A DNA stretch of 64,000 nucleotides. Origin: Ideonella benzenivorans. Its GTDB lineage: Bacteria > Pseudomonadota > Gammaproteobacteria > Burkholderiales > Burkholderiaceae_C. The stretch spans positions 372,001 to 436,000 of the forward strand of contig NZ_JAGWCB010000007.1 of the NCBI RefSeq assembly GCF_020387415.1. The letters run 5' to 3'. Position 1 is the stretch's first letter; the number at the start of each line of letters is the position of its first letter. The position numbers and the translations under genes were made by a program. Below are positions 34,727 through 43,885 of this stretch, piece by piece. The notes below the pieces were generated by a model. That model did no database searches and was not told the DNA's origin. It saw only the letters and a list, made by a program, of their open reading frames with translations.

Positions 34727-37700
34727 TCAGGATTGCGCTGGCGCCGCACCTGTGCCGTGGAACAGCTTCCGGGCCAACACGCGGCGGCCCCAGACCAGCA
34801 CGTCGTCTACATAGGTGAACACCACTGGAACCACCAGCAGGCTCAGCACCGTGGAGGTGAGCAGGCCGCCGATGACGACGATCGCCATCGGCTGGCGGAA
34901 GCTCGGCTCCGCACCCAGCCCCAGCGCGTTGGGCAGCATCCCGGCGCCCATGGCGATGGTGGTCATCACGATGGGGCGGGCCCGCTTGTGGCAGGCATCC
35001 ATCACCGCCTCCAGCCGTGACATGCCCAGGGTCCTGCGCGCCATGATGGCGTACTCCACCTGCAGGATGGAATTCTTGGTCACGATGCCCATCAGCATCA
35101 GGACCCCGATCACCACCGGCATGGAGAACGGTCGTCCGGTGAGCCACAGCGCGACGATGGCGCCGCCCAGGGCCAGGGGCAGGGCGCAGAGGATGGTGCC
35201 AGGCTGCATGAAGTCGTGGAACAGCAGCACCAGCACGGCGTAGATGCAGAAAACGCCAATGGCCATGGCCAGACCGAAGCTCTGGAAGAGCTCGGACATG
35301 CGTTGCAGTTCACCCTGGTTGACCAGATGCACGCCCGGGGGCAGTTGCTGGAATGCCGGGAGGGACATCGCCTCGCGCTGGACCGCGCCGATCGGGCGGC
35401 CGTTGAGTTCGACGGTCAGCGTGATGTTGCGCGCGCGGTCGATCCGGTCGATCTGGGAGGGACCGCTGCCCAGCGACAGGGTCCCCACCGAGGCCAGGCT
35501 GACCATGCCGCTGCTGCCCTGGACGCGCAGCATGCCGATGGCATCCAGGTCGGTCCGCAGGGCCGGGTCCATCCGGACCCGCACGGCGATCTGCCGCTGC
35601 GGCAGGTTGAGCTTGGGCAGGGCCGTGGCGTAGCTGCCGTAGGTGGCCACGCGCAGGGCTTCGGACAGCGCGTCGGTGGTGACACCGAGGGCCGCCGCCC
35701 GGTTGGCGTCCGGCCGCAGCTGGATTTCCGGCCGCTGCAGCGCGGCGCTGGAGCTGACGTTGCCAATGCCCTGCAGGCCGCGCAGCTGCCCTTCCGCCTT
35801 GGCGGCCACATCGGCCAGGGCCTGCGGATCGTCGCTGGCCAGGGTGATCTCCAGCGATTCGCCGCTGTTGCCGCCGCCCACCGAGACGCGCACACCCGGC
35901 AGGCTGCGCAGCAGCGCGCGCATCCGGGCCTCGACCTCGGACTGCTTGAGCGCGCGTTCGCCGCGGGCGACCAGGTCCACGGTCAAGGTGGCGCTGGTGA
36001 CGTCGGCGCTGGACGATGCGTCCAGCCCGCCACCGCTGCTGGCGGTTCCCGCGGAGACGAAGATGCCGCGCACCTGCGGCAGGCTGCGCAGCAGCTCGCA
36101 GGCGCGTTCGGCCGCGGCCACCGTGTCTTCGAGCCGGCTGCCTGGAGGCAACGTGAGGGAGACGCTGGACTGCGCCTTGTCCTGGGCGGGCATGAAGGAT
36201 GTCGCGATGAACGGCGTCACGCCCAGGGCCAGTAGCAGGAAGGCCAGGCTGAGGGCGACCGTGGCCTTGCGGCGCGTCAGGGCCGTCCGGGCCCACTTCA
36301 GATAGCGGTCCATCGTGGGACCATCGGTGGAGACCTCGTGGTGCCCGGGCCGCTTGGGGCGCAGCAGGTAGGCGGCCATCATCGGGGTCAGCAGACGGGC
36401 CACGAGCAGGGAGGCCAGCACCGCGACCGACGCTGTCACGCCAAACTGGCGGAAGATCTTGCCGGGAATGCCGCCCATGAACGCCGTGGGCAGGAACACC
36501 GCAACCAGCGTGAAGGTGGTCGCGATCACCGCCAGCCCGATCTCGTCGGCCGCCTCCATCGCAGCCTGGTAGGGCGACTTGCCCATCAGCAGGTGCCGCT
36601 CGATGTTTTCGATCTCCACGATCGCATCGTCGACGAGGATGCCCACCACCAGGGAAAGTGCCAGCAGGGTGACGGTGCTGAGCGAGTAGCCCAGCAGCGC
36701 CATGGCGGCGAAGGCCGGCAGGATGGACAGGGGCAGGGCCACCGCGGCGACGAAGGTGGCCCGCCAGTCGCGCAGGAACCACCAGACGACGACCACGGCC
36801 AGCAGCGCGCCTTCGATCAGCAGGTGCATCGACCCGTTGTAGTTGTCCCGGATGGGATCGACCGTGTTGCTGGCCTCCGAGAGGCGGACCTCCGGGTGGG
36901 CCTGGGCAAACTGCCGGAGGGCGGCCCGGACGTCCTCCGCCACCCCGACGTCCGAATACCCGCGTGAGCGGGTGACCTGGAACCCGAGCCCCTGCTTGCC
37001 ATCGCGCAGGGCGATGGTGGTGCGATCGGCGTGGCTGTCGGTGACGCGTGCGATCTGGTCCAGGCGGACCCAGCGCCCGTCGGACAGCGGAATCGCCAGG
37101 GCGGCCACTTCGGCGGGCGAGGCCGCGGTGCCGAGGGTGCGGGTGGACTGACGCTGGCTGCCGATGCGCCCCTGGCCCCCCGAGCTGTCCTGCTGAACGG
37201 CCTTGATCTGCGTGGAGACGTCTGCGGCGGTGACCCCCAGGCCCGCCATCAGCGCCGGGTCGAGGTCCACATGGACCTCGCGGTCGATGCCGCCGACACG
37301 GGCCACCGACGCCACCCCCCTGACCGCCAGCAGTGCCTTGGTCAGGTCGTTGTCCACGAACCAGGACAGATCCTGCTCGTCCAGGTGATCGGATGCGATG
37401 CTGTAGGTGAGCAGTGCCGAGCCGGCGGCGGTGAGCTTGGACACCGTGGGCGAGGACATCGCGGAGGGCAGGTCGGAGCGTGCGCTGTCGACAGCGTTGC
37501 GCACCTCGCTCAGAGCAGCCTCGACATCCTTGTCGATCTCGAAGGAGACACTGATGGCCACCGCGCCATCGGTGACGGTGGTGGTGATGTGGTCGAGCTT
37601 GCTCAGCGAGGCCAGCTTGTCCTCGATCTTGCGCGCCACCTCCGTCTCCAGCTGGGAGGGGGCCGCCCCCTCCAGGCTGGCGGAGATGTTGATCGTCGGC

Positions 37701-37825
37701 AGATCCATGTCGGGAAAGTCCTGGACCTGCAGGGCATGGAAGCCCAGCACGCCGAAGACCGACAGGAGCATGAAGGCCAGCAGGGCCGGGACCGGATTGC
37801 GAATCGACCAGGACGAGACGTTCAC
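34727..37825 (-). CDS. RND-family multidrug efflux pump (inner membrane)
   Basis: A 1032-residue RND transporter with the twelve-helix layout and two large periplasmic loops. The N-terminus is NPVPALLAFMLLSVFGVLG, and the proton-relay helix IV has LVVGILVDDAIVEIENIERH with the paired aspartates. A trimer would pump lipophilic compounds, driven by protons, into the adaptor and outer-membrane channel. Its length matches the hydrophobic/amphiphilic efflux (HAE) type. Its start overlaps the adaptor by ATGA. The substrate cannot be predicted. Confidence 0.93.
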   Translation of the reverse strand: MNVSSWSIRNPVPALLAFMLLSVFGVLGFHALQVQDFPDMDLPTINISASLEGAAPSQLETEVARKIEDKLASLSKLDHITTTVTDGAVAISVSFEIDKDVEAALSEVRNAVDSARSDLPSAMSSPTVSKLTAAGSALLTYSIASDHLDEQDLSWFVDNDLTKALLAVRGVASVARVGGIDREVHVDLDPALMAGLGVTAADVSTQIKAVQQDSSGGQGRIGSQRQSTRTLGTAASPAEVAALAIPLSDGRWVRLDQIARVTDSHADRTTIALRDGKQGLGFQVTRSRGYSDVGVAEDVRAALRQFAQAHPEVRLSEASNTVDPIRDNYNGSMHLLIEGALLAVVVVWWFLRDWRATFVAAVALPLSILPAFAAMALLGYSLSTVTLLALSLVVGILVDDAIVEIENIERHLLMGKSPYQAAMEAADEIGLAVIATTFTLVAVFLPTAFMGGIPGKIFRQFGVTASVAVLASLLVARLLTPMMAAYLLRPKRPGHHEVSTDGPTMDRYLKWARTALTRRKATVALSLAFLLLALGVTPFIATSFMPAQDKAQSSVSLTLPPGSRLEDTVAAAERACELLRSLPQVRGIFVSAGTASSGGGLDASSSADVTSATLTVDLVARGERALKQSEVEARMRALLRSLPGVRVSVGGGNSGESLEITLASDDPQALADVAAKAEGQLRGLQGIGNVSSSAALQRPEIQLRPDANRAAALGVTTDALSEALRVATYGSYATALPKLNLPQRQIAVRVRMDPALRTDLDAIGMLRVQGSSGMVSLASVGTLSLGSGPSQIDRIDRARNITLTVELNGRPIGAVQREAMSLPAFQQLPPGVHLVNQGELQRMSELFQSFGLAMAIGVFCIYAVLVLLFHDFMQPGTILCALPLALGGAIVALWLTGRPFSMPVVIGVLMLMGIVTKNSILQVEYAIMARRTLGMSRLEAVMDACHKRARPIVMTTIAMGAGMLPNALGLGAEPSFRQPMAIVVIGGLLTSTVLSLLVVPVVFTYVDDVLVWGRRVLARKLFHGTGAAPAQS

Positions 37826-38988
37826 GGCGCCACCCCGGATGCGGCCGCCTTGTTCGCGCGATCGGACAGCACCGCCACCTTTGCGCCCTCGGACAGGAAG
37901 GCGCCACCGCCGCTCACCACCTGTGCGTCGGCCGCCAGGCCGGACACCACCTCGATCCGGTCGCCTTCACGTCGCCCCGTGACCACCGGAACCGAATGCG
38001 CCAGGCTGGCGGCATCGACCGTGTACACGTACGAGCGTCCGTCGCGCATCACCAAGGCCGACTGCGGCAGGGTCAGCGCCGGCTGGGTGCCGGTCTGCAG
38101 CACGCCCGAGGCGAACATGCCTGCCCGCGCCGGGCTGTCCGGGGGCAGCTCGACGTAGAGCGTGGCCCGCCCGGTGGTGGCGCTCAAGGTCGGCCCGACG
38201 GTGCGCAGCCGCCCCCTCACCTGGTGTCCTGTGGGGAGCGTGACGCTGGCCGGCTGGTCCGGTGCAAGCAGCTTCAACTGGCTCGCGTCGATCTCGGGCC
38301 GCCACTCGACCCGTCCTTGGCGGACCAGGCGAAAGAGCTCTGCCCCCGCGCTGACCACATTGCCCAGCACCCCGCTCTTGGACGACACGATGCCGTCGTC
38401 GGGTGCGGTGACCCGGGTCTGCGCGAGCTTGAGCTCGATGCTGGCGAGGTCGGCCCGGGCGGACGCGAGCGAAGCCCTGGCCGTGGCTTCGGTCAGGCGG
38501 TATTCCTCGATCTTCTGATCGGGCAGGGCGCCGCTGCCCTCGGTCATGCGGCTGCGCTGCAGGTTGGAGGCGGCCTGCTCCAGGCTGATGCGGGCCTGCT
38601 GGACGACCGCCGTCTGCTTCTGGCGATCAATCTGCAGGCTGTCATCGGCGAGCAGGGCCAGCACCTGGCCGCGCCTGACCCTGGCGCCGACGTCGACCTT
38701 GAGTTCCTTCAGGCGCAGGCCGCCCGTCTCGGGGCTGATCACCACCTCCTGCCAGGCGACGATCTGCCCCGTGCCTTTCAGCTGCTGGGGCCACACCTCG
38801 GTCCGCGGGTGCAGCAGGGTGACGCTCAGCGCGGAAGGTGTTGAGGCCGCTGCTGCCGCGCTGGCGGCGTCTGGCGATCCTTTCTGGCACCCGGTCAGGC
38901 TTGCGGCCATGGCGACCATGGCCAGGGATCGGATGGCCGTGGCGCAGGTGTGTCGCTGGACGGGAAGGGAGGGCGTGTCGCGCGTCAT
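37822..38988 (-). CDS. RND adaptor, lipidated membrane-fusion protein
   Basis: A 388-residue adaptor with a signal sequence ending in a lipobox (MAASLTGC), so it is probably anchored by lipid to the inner membrane. It has the lipoyl halves (GGLRLKELKVDVGARVRRGQ and ARVTAPDDGIVSSKSGVLG, both partial) around a helical hairpin, and later GLAADAQVVSGGGAF. It would link the RND pump to the OMF. The ATG at 38988 is 13 bases after the OMF stop; a longer frame would overlap that gene by 58 bases and has no support. Confidence 0.9.
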   Translation of the reverse strand: MTRDTPSLPVQRHTCATAIRSLAMVAMAASLTGCQKGSPDAASAAAAASTPSALSVTLLHPRTEVWPQQLKGTGQIVAWQEVVISPETGGLRLKELKVDVGARVRRGQVLALLADDSLQIDRQKQTAVVQQARISLEQAASNLQRSRMTEGSGALPDQKIEEYRLTEATARASLASARADLASIELKLAQTRVTAPDDGIVSSKSGVLGNVVSAGAELFRLVRQGRVEWRPEIDASQLKLLAPDQPASVTLPTGHQVRGRLRTVGPTLSATTGRATLYVELPPDSPARAGMFASGVLQTGTQPALTLPQSALVMRDGRSYVYTVDAASLAHSVPVVTGRREGDRIEVVSGLAADAQVVSGGGAFLSEGAKVAVLSDRANKAAASGVAP

Positions 38989-39001
38989 CGCTCGGGCTTC
39001 G

Positions 39002-40408
39002 TCATGGAGAGGGGGTGCTTGCGGGGGCTGTGGCCACTTGGCCGGGCTCCCAGCCGCCACCCACGGCCTTGTAGAGGGCGATCCAGTACTGGACGCGGTC
39101 GCGCTGCAGCGTGATGCGCTGGATCTGGGCCGACAGCGCAGAGCGACGCGCCTCCTCGAGCGTCAGCAGGCTGACATTTCCTGCCCGCCAGTTGCTCTGC
39201 GTCGCCAGGAAGTACACCCGGTACTGCGACTCCGCGATCGCGGCCTGCTGGGGGCGGTGGACAGCGCTGTCCAGGTGGACCATGGCTTCCTCGACGTCCC
39301 GGATGATCTGGCGCACCCCCTGCCGATAGGCCGCATAGGCCGAGCGATAGGCGGCCTCTGCGCTGGACACCGCGGCCTGCCTTTCCCCGCCGTCGAAGAT
39401 CGGCAGCGAGATCGAGGGGCCGAACGACCAGACCGACGACGGTGACCCGGTGGTCGCGGAAACGCCCACCGATCCGCTCAGGGACAGGCTGGGGTACTGC
39501 GCGGCCTGGGCCGCCCCGATCTCCGCGCTGGCCGCCGCCAATTCCCGTTCGAGCGAACCCAGATCGGGCCGCTGCCGGATCACCTCGGCGGGCACGGCGT
39601 TGATGGCCACCTGCTGGGGCTCTGGCAGCCCGTGCGGTGCGCTCGACAGCAGCGTCCGCAGGGGACGCTCGTCTGTCCCCGTCAGGTACACCAGGGCCTT
39701 GACGAGGAGATCGCACTGGGCCCGTTGATCCAGCAGCGTGTTGCGGGCACTGGCCAGGCTGGCACGGGCCAGGGCGCCATCGGCCGACGCCGTCAGGCCG
39801 GCGCGCACGGCGGCCTGCGTCGCGGTCTCGGTCTGGGCATTGGACTCGAGCTCCAGCTCGTAGGCCTCGACCAGCAGGCCGCAGGCCTTCCACTGCACAT
39901 AGGTGTCGGCCACCTCGGCGGCCAGCGAGACACGGGCGTCATACCAGTCGCCGGTCCGGGCCTCGACCCGGGCCGCGGCGGCTTCCTCGTTGCGACGCAA
40001 CTTGCCGAAGAGATCGATCTCCCAGGAGGCATCAAAGCCCGCGTTGCGCGCGGTCTGGGTCAGATCGGCCGTTCGCTCCCGGCTGGCTGAAGCCGAGGCT
40101 GTGACCGAGGGGAAGCCGCCCGAGTGGGTGGACTGGAGCGTCGCGCGAGCCTTCTCGATGCTGGCCCAGGCCTTCGCGAGGCTGGGGCTGTCCTCCTCGG
40201 CCATGGCCACCAGCCGGCCCACCGTGGGATCGTTGAACTGGTTCCACCAATGGGTCATCTCCGACGTCTTGCCACCATGGGGCAGCGGCGCCGCCCAGGT
40301 GCTTGGCGCGGCGGGCTCTGCCGGCCGATAGTCGGGCCCAACGGTCGTGCAAGCGACTGAGCCGAATGCAACAGCCAGAGAAAGTGAGGCCGTCCAGAGC
40401 AGTTTCAT
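39002..40408 (-). CDS. NodT-family outer-membrane efflux lipoprotein
   Basis: A 468-residue outer-membrane factor. The N-terminus has a lipobox (AFGSVACTT) followed by VGPDYRPAEPAAPSTW, as in OprM/NodT proteins. Two repeats of coiled-coil and strand regions follow, with SWEIDLFGKLRR in the first and SLPIFDGGERQAAVSSAEAA in the second. It would form a trimeric channel. It is the first of the efflux genes and the only outer-membrane channel in this operon, so both exporters may use it. Confidence 0.92.
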   Translation of the reverse strand: MKLLWTASLSLAVAFGSVACTTVGPDYRPAEPAAPSTWAAPLPHGGKTSEMTHWWNQFNDPTVGRLVAMAEEDSPSLAKAWASIEKARATLQSTHSGGFPSVTASASASRERTADLTQTARNAGFDASWEIDLFGKLRRNEEAAAARVEARTGDWYDARVSLAAEVADTYVQWKACGLLVEAYELELESNAQTETATQAAVRAGLTASADGALARASLASARNTLLDQRAQCDLLVKALVYLTGTDERPLRTLLSSAPHGLPEPQQVAINAVPAEVIRQRPDLGSLERELAAASAEIGAAQAAQYPSLSLSGSVGVSATTGSPSSVWSFGPSISLPIFDGGERQAAVSSAEAAYRSAYAAYRQGVRQIIRDVEEAMVHLDSAVHRPQQAAIAESQYRVYFLATQSNWRAGNVSLLTLEEARRSALSAQIQRITLQRDRVQYWIALYKAVGGGWEPGQVATAPASTPSP

Positions 40409-40442
40409 AGAGACAGGCTGGGTTGGAAAATCGAGACCCGAC

Positions 40443-40781
40443 CTATCGTAGGGCGGGGGATGGGAGAGCAGCTTCGGTGGGCGTTAAGGGGAGTAAAACC
40501 GGCTGGTGCACCGGGTTCCCCTGGACGGGTTCCTGCTGGGCAGGCGGCGGGGGCGGAAGGGGTTCCCAGTCCAGCGGGGAGCAGGCCGATGTGGACGGTT
40601 GGTGCAGCCGTGCTTCCGGGCAGGGATCAAAGACAGGCGGGGGCGGCAACAGGATCTTCACCGCGAAGGTGATCAGCCCCGCGAGCAGGACAAGGCCGAT
40701 GACCAGATTGAGGAAGATGTGAAGCGACACAGCGAGCCACGTGCGCCAGAACTGCGGCTGTGCTGTGAACGGATCTCTCAT
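40443..40781 (-). CDS. Small single-helix membrane protein upstream of efflux genes
   Basis: A 112-residue protein: short cytosolic start (MRDPFTAQPQFWRTW), one long membrane helix (about 18-45, LHIFLNLVIGLVLLAGLITF), then a proline-rich C-terminal tail. I recognise no family. Two other in-frame ATGs lie upstream at 40814 and 40838, and none has a clear ribosome site, so the start is uncertain. It sits 34 bases before the OMF gene in the same direction. An accessory role in efflux is a guess. Confidence 0.5.
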   Translation of the reverse strand: MRDPFTAQPQFWRTWLAVSLHIFLNLVIGLVLLAGLITFAVKILLPPPPVFDPCPEARLHQPSTSACSPLDWEPLPPPPPAQQEPVQGNPVHQPVLLPLTPTEAALPSPALR

Positions 40782-40892
40782 CGAACGGGGGCGTGCTGCA
40801 TCGGGTGAGCCCATCCTAGGGGGGCCACCCCGCCGCATGCCGCCCGGCAGTGTTAGGCAGCGTAAAAGTGCCGTTGCCGCCGGGATGGCTGT

Positions 40893-41585
40893 TCAGTCTT
40901 CCAGCAGCTGGTAGCCTCTTCCGCGCACGCTCTGGATCCAGGATTGACCGTCACTGCGCAGCCCCAGCTTCTGCCGGATGCTGCTGATGTGGACATCGAT
41001 CCGCCGGTCATAGGGCGCCAGGGGCTTGCCGAAGGCCTGCTGGGAAATTTCCTGCTTGCTGACCAACTGGCCCGCGTGCCGGGCCAGCACCTCCAGCAGG
41101 CCGAACTCGGTTCCTGTCAGCTCCAGATCCTGGCCTTGCCAACTGGCCCGCCGCGTGCCGGGCCACAGCACCAGACCGCCGGCCTGCAGGACCTTCGGCC
41201 CCGGAGAGGAGGGCAGGTCGCGCCCTTCGACCCGCCGCAGAATCGCCCGGATCCGCGCCACGAGTTCGCCAGGGGTGCAGGGCTTGGGCACGTAATCGTC
41301 AGCGCCCATGTCGAGGCCGACGATCCGGTCCACGTTGTCGCCACGGGCGGTCAGCATCAGTACGGGGATGCGACTGTTGGCACGGATGCGTCTCAAGGCT
41401 TCGGTGCCGGGCAGGCCCGGCATCATGATGTCCATCACGACGATGCTGTACTGCCTCGTCAGTGCTTCGGCAACGCCGGTTTCGCCGCTGTGCACGGCAT
41501 GCGCGTCGAAGCCTTCGTGGCGCAGGTAGCGGGAGAGCATCGCCGTGAGGTCGACATCGTCATCGACGATCAGTACCTTGTGCAT
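40893..41585 (-). CDS. CpxR/OmpR-family response regulator, orphan
   Basis: A 230-residue regulator with a complete receiver pocket: D8-D9-D10, D52 (VVMDIMMPG), T79 and K101. The winged-helix domain includes FGKPLAPYDRRIDVHISS. It is clearly paralogous to the protein at 34010-34705; the segment FGKPLAPYDR is identical in both. No kinase adjoins it, so the CpxA-like kinase of the operon is the likely partner. It is upstream of the small membrane protein and efflux genes. I chose the ATG at 41585 (MHKVLIVDDD). Confidence 0.9.
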   Translation of the reverse strand: MHKVLIVDDDVDLTAMLSRYLRHEGFDAHAVHSGETGVAEALTRQYSIVVMDIMMPGLPGTEALRRIRANSRIPVLMLTARGDNVDRIVGLDMGADDYVPKPCTPGELVARIRAILRRVEGRDLPSSPGPKVLQAGGLVLWPGTRRASWQGQDLELTGTEFGLLEVLARHAGQLVSKQEISQQAFGKPLAPYDRRIDVHISSIRQKLGLRSDGQSWIQSVRGRGYQLLED

Positions 41586-41801
41586 GCGAGGGTGTCGGTG
41601 AAATCCCGCGAGTATCAGCCGTTGATCCACGCCGGCCAAGAACCCCTGCGGGCTTTACTGAGCTTAACCCCGTGACGGGCATCTGCGGCGAGGGAGCTGC
41701 TTAGCATTTGCCGACTCCCGTTTTGGCGAAGCTTCTCCAGTGCCTTCTCTTGCAGCCTCTCTGTCGCGCTTCCGGTTCCCGCTGCGGGTGAGAACGGTCG
41801 C

Positions 41802-42497
41802 GTGAGCTCGCGCCGGGCACGCTGGCGTGTCACCGTCCTGCTGGCGGTGCTGGCTGTGCACATCGGGCTCGTGTACTTCGGCTGGACCCTGAAGGTGGCG
41901 GTGTCCGTCACGCGGGACACGCCGATCGTCACGCAGTTGCGTCTGATCCCCTTGCAGCCGCTGGCCTTGGCGCCGACGCAGGCGCGTCGATCCCCCGAGG
42001 GGGGGCCAGGCGCCGGGCGCGACGGGCTTCGTCCTGTCCCGCGCGTGCCATCCCGCGATCAGCTCGATCAGCTGTCTGCGCCCGCCGCACCGGTGCCTGT
42101 GGAGCCGAAGGCGGTGGCGCACGGTGTCGTTCCCGCAGGCCGCGGGCAGGTGGGCCTAGATGGCTCGGAGAATGCGGCGGCCGTGGAGGCTCCGGCCAGC
42201 CATCCGGCGTCCTCCCACATCTTCCAGGTCAGGAGCGCCAGTGGCCTGGCGTTGACCCCCGAGGACAAGGTGATGCAGGGCACACCGAAGAACCCGGCGC
42301 TGACGGACCCGCGCAGCAACACACCCAAGCCAACGTTCGAGGAGCGCTTCGCGATAGGAATGAACCCCGATCTGTGCGTCAAGGTTGAGCGCTTGCCGGA
42401 TGGGTCCACCCGTCGCAGCCTGGTTCAGCGGGTGCGCGTGCCCACGCTCGCGGCCACCCGGGGCGTGGGGGCTGCGTCGGTGGGGGTGTGTCCTTGA
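41802..42497 (+). CDS. Membrane-anchored hypothetical protein (TonB-like N-terminus)
   Basis: A 231-residue protein with one N-terminal helix after basic residues (SSRRARWRVTVLLAVLAVHI), followed by a long proline/alanine-rich stretch and a C-terminal region containing NPDLCVKVERLPDGSTRR. That layout recalls TonB-like or Pal-linked envelope proteins, but I cannot confirm a TonB C-terminal domain. The start is a GTG at 41802. It is divergent from the orphan regulator, with 216 bases between, and might be one of its targets. Function unknown. Confidence 0.55.
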   Translation: MSSRRARWRVTVLLAVLAVHIGLVYFGWTLKVAVSVTRDTPIVTQLRLIPLQPLALAPTQARRSPEGGPGAGRDGLRPVPRVPSRDQLDQLSAPAAPVPVEPKAVAHGVVPAGRGQVGLDGSENAAAVEAPASHPASSHIFQVRSASGLALTPEDKVMQGTPKNPALTDPRSNTPKPTFEERFAIGMNPDLCVKVERLPDGSTRRSLVQRVRVPTLAATRGVGAASVGVCP

Positions 42498-42640
42498 TGC
42501 GGTGGTGGCGAGGGGGCGGGTGCAGGTCATTGGCGCCTTTGGGGTCGCCGTTGAGGCGGTGCATACCGGGCGTTCTGCCAGCCTTGAGCGTGGGGCGCTT
42601 TTGGCCTGGAAGGCCCCATCCACGTGAGTGGCAGCAGATT

Positions 42641-42669
42641 TTGAAAATTCACTGAGAGAGTCATAATAT
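42641..42669 (+). promoter_or_regulatory. Near-consensus sigma-70 promoter of toxin-antitoxin pair
   Basis: TTGAAA (42641-42646), a 17-base spacer and TAATAT (42664-42669) form an almost ideal vegetative promoter. This stretch is strikingly AT-rich for the window. It reads toward the antitoxin gene, whose ATG is 43 bases downstream. Confidence 0.75.
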
Positions 42670-42685
42670 TTCTGAAGAAAGAAAT
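42668..42685. promoter_or_regulatory. Dyad operator ATTTCT-N6-AGAAAT
   Basis: A perfect 6-bp inverted repeat with a 6-base centre, overlapping the end of the -10 box and the likely start site. This is the usual place for antitoxin-mediated autorepression. Confidence 0.6.
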
Positions 42686-42712
42686 TTCCCTTGGATTTGG
42701 AGGCCCTCCGTC

Positions 42713-43099
42713 ATGACCCCAGCCACTGCCGCCCTGGCCATCACCCCGCCCGATGCCGCCGCCGTGCTGGCCAAGGCCACCGCGCGGGCCAGCGCCTTGC
42801 TGGGCCTCAAGGGCGTGACCCTGGCCCGCACCCTGGGCCTGAGCGAGCCCACCGTGTCGCGGGTGCTCAAGGGCCAGAAGGGCCTGGCGCCCGATTCCAA
42901 GGAGGGCGAGCTGGCCCTGCTGCTGGTGCGGGTGTACCGCTCGCTGGACGCCCTGGTGGGCACCGACGACCAGAAGCGCCTGGCCTGGATGAGTTCCTAC
43001 AACCAGGCCCTGGGTGGCGAGCCGCTGCAGCTGATCCAGAAGGCCGAGGGCCTGGTGGCCACGCTGAACTACCTGGACGCGATGCGGGCCCCGGCCTGA
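42713..43099 (+). CDS. Xre/MbcA/ParS-type antitoxin
   Basis: A 128-residue antitoxin. The N-terminal half has an Xre-like helix-turn-helix (GVTLARTLGLSEPTVSRVLK) and the C-terminal half the DUF2384/MbcA toxin-binding helices (LVGTDDQKRLAWMSSYNQAL, then GGEPLQLIQKAEGL). It would bind and block the RES toxin and repress its own promoter. GGAGG lies 9 bases before the ATG. The toxin gene follows by 22 bases. Confidence 0.88.
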   Translation: MTPATAALAITPPDAAAVLAKATARASALLGLKGVTLARTLGLSEPTVSRVLKGQKGLAPDSKEGELALLLVRVYRSLDALVGTDDQKRLAWMSSYNQALGGEPLQLIQKAEGLVATLNYLDAMRAPA

Positions 43100-43121
43100 G
43101 CCGCGGCCGCGCGGACCCGCC

Positions 43122-43826
43122 ATGGACTGGCAGCCCGACTGGTTCGAGGGCAACATCCGTCCCCAGGCCACGCTCGCCTGGCGCGGGGTGGAGGCGCAGC
43201 ATGTGGTCTCCACCATGCGCCTGGTGGACAGCGCCGCCGAGCAGGACCTGCTGGAGCAACTGCTCGAAGGCAGCAAGCCCGCCCTGCCGCCGGCCGCCCG
43301 GCCGCTGCACTACCTGCTGGCCACGCCGTTTCGCTACCGCCCGCCGCACGCGAGCCGCTTTCGGGCGCCGCACAGCCCGGGCCAGTGGTACGGCGCGCAG
43401 ACGCTCTACGCCGCCTGTGCCGAGGTGGCCTACTGGCGCCACCGCTTCATCCTGGACAGCGCCGGCCTGTCCGGGCGCGAGCTGCTGACCGAGCACACCT
43501 TCTTCCAGGGCGCCGTCCGGGGCCTGGCCATCGACCTGACCCAGCCGCCCTGGGACCAGGCCCAGGCCCTGTGGACCCACGACAGCGACTACCGCGCGCC
43601 CCAGACCGTGGCCCGCTCGGCCCAGATCCGCGGCGTGCAGTGGCTGGCCTATGCCTCGGTGCGGGCGCCGGGCCACCGCTGCGCCGTGGTCTTCGACCCG
43701 GCCTGCCTGGCCGAGCCGCCCGGCGGCCTGGACGCCACCCAGCAGACCTGGCACTGCAAGGCCACCGCGCAGCGGGTGATGTTTGCGCGCGGGCCGGAAC
43801 GGCATGAGTGGGCGTGGGAGAGGTGA
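43122..43826 (+). CDS. RES-family NAD+ phosphorylase toxin
   Basis: A 234-residue RES-domain protein. Key segments are FRYRPPHASRFRAPHSPG (catalytic arginine region), TLYAACAEVAYWRHRF (glutamate of the R-E-S triad) and the later WLAYASVRAPG (serine). Related toxins (MbcT, ParT, Res) destroy NAD+ or ADP-ribosylate targets and arrest growth. Length and domain order are normal, and the frame is intact, so the module is probably active. It pairs with the MbcA-like antitoxin upstream. Confidence 0.88.
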   Translation: MDWQPDWFEGNIRPQATLAWRGVEAQHVVSTMRLVDSAAEQDLLEQLLEGSKPALPPAARPLHYLLATPFRYRPPHASRFRAPHSPGQWYGAQTLYAACAEVAYWRHRFILDSAGLSGRELLTEHTFFQGAVRGLAIDLTQPPWDQAQALWTHDSDYRAPQTVARSAQIRGVQWLAYASVRAPGHRCAVVFDPACLAEPPGGLDATQQTWHCKATAQRVMFARGPERHEWAWER

Positions 43827-43885
43827 GGGTTCTGGGCCAGCGCGGTCGCTGTATGCTTCGTTTCTTTACTCCAAAGGATCTCGAC

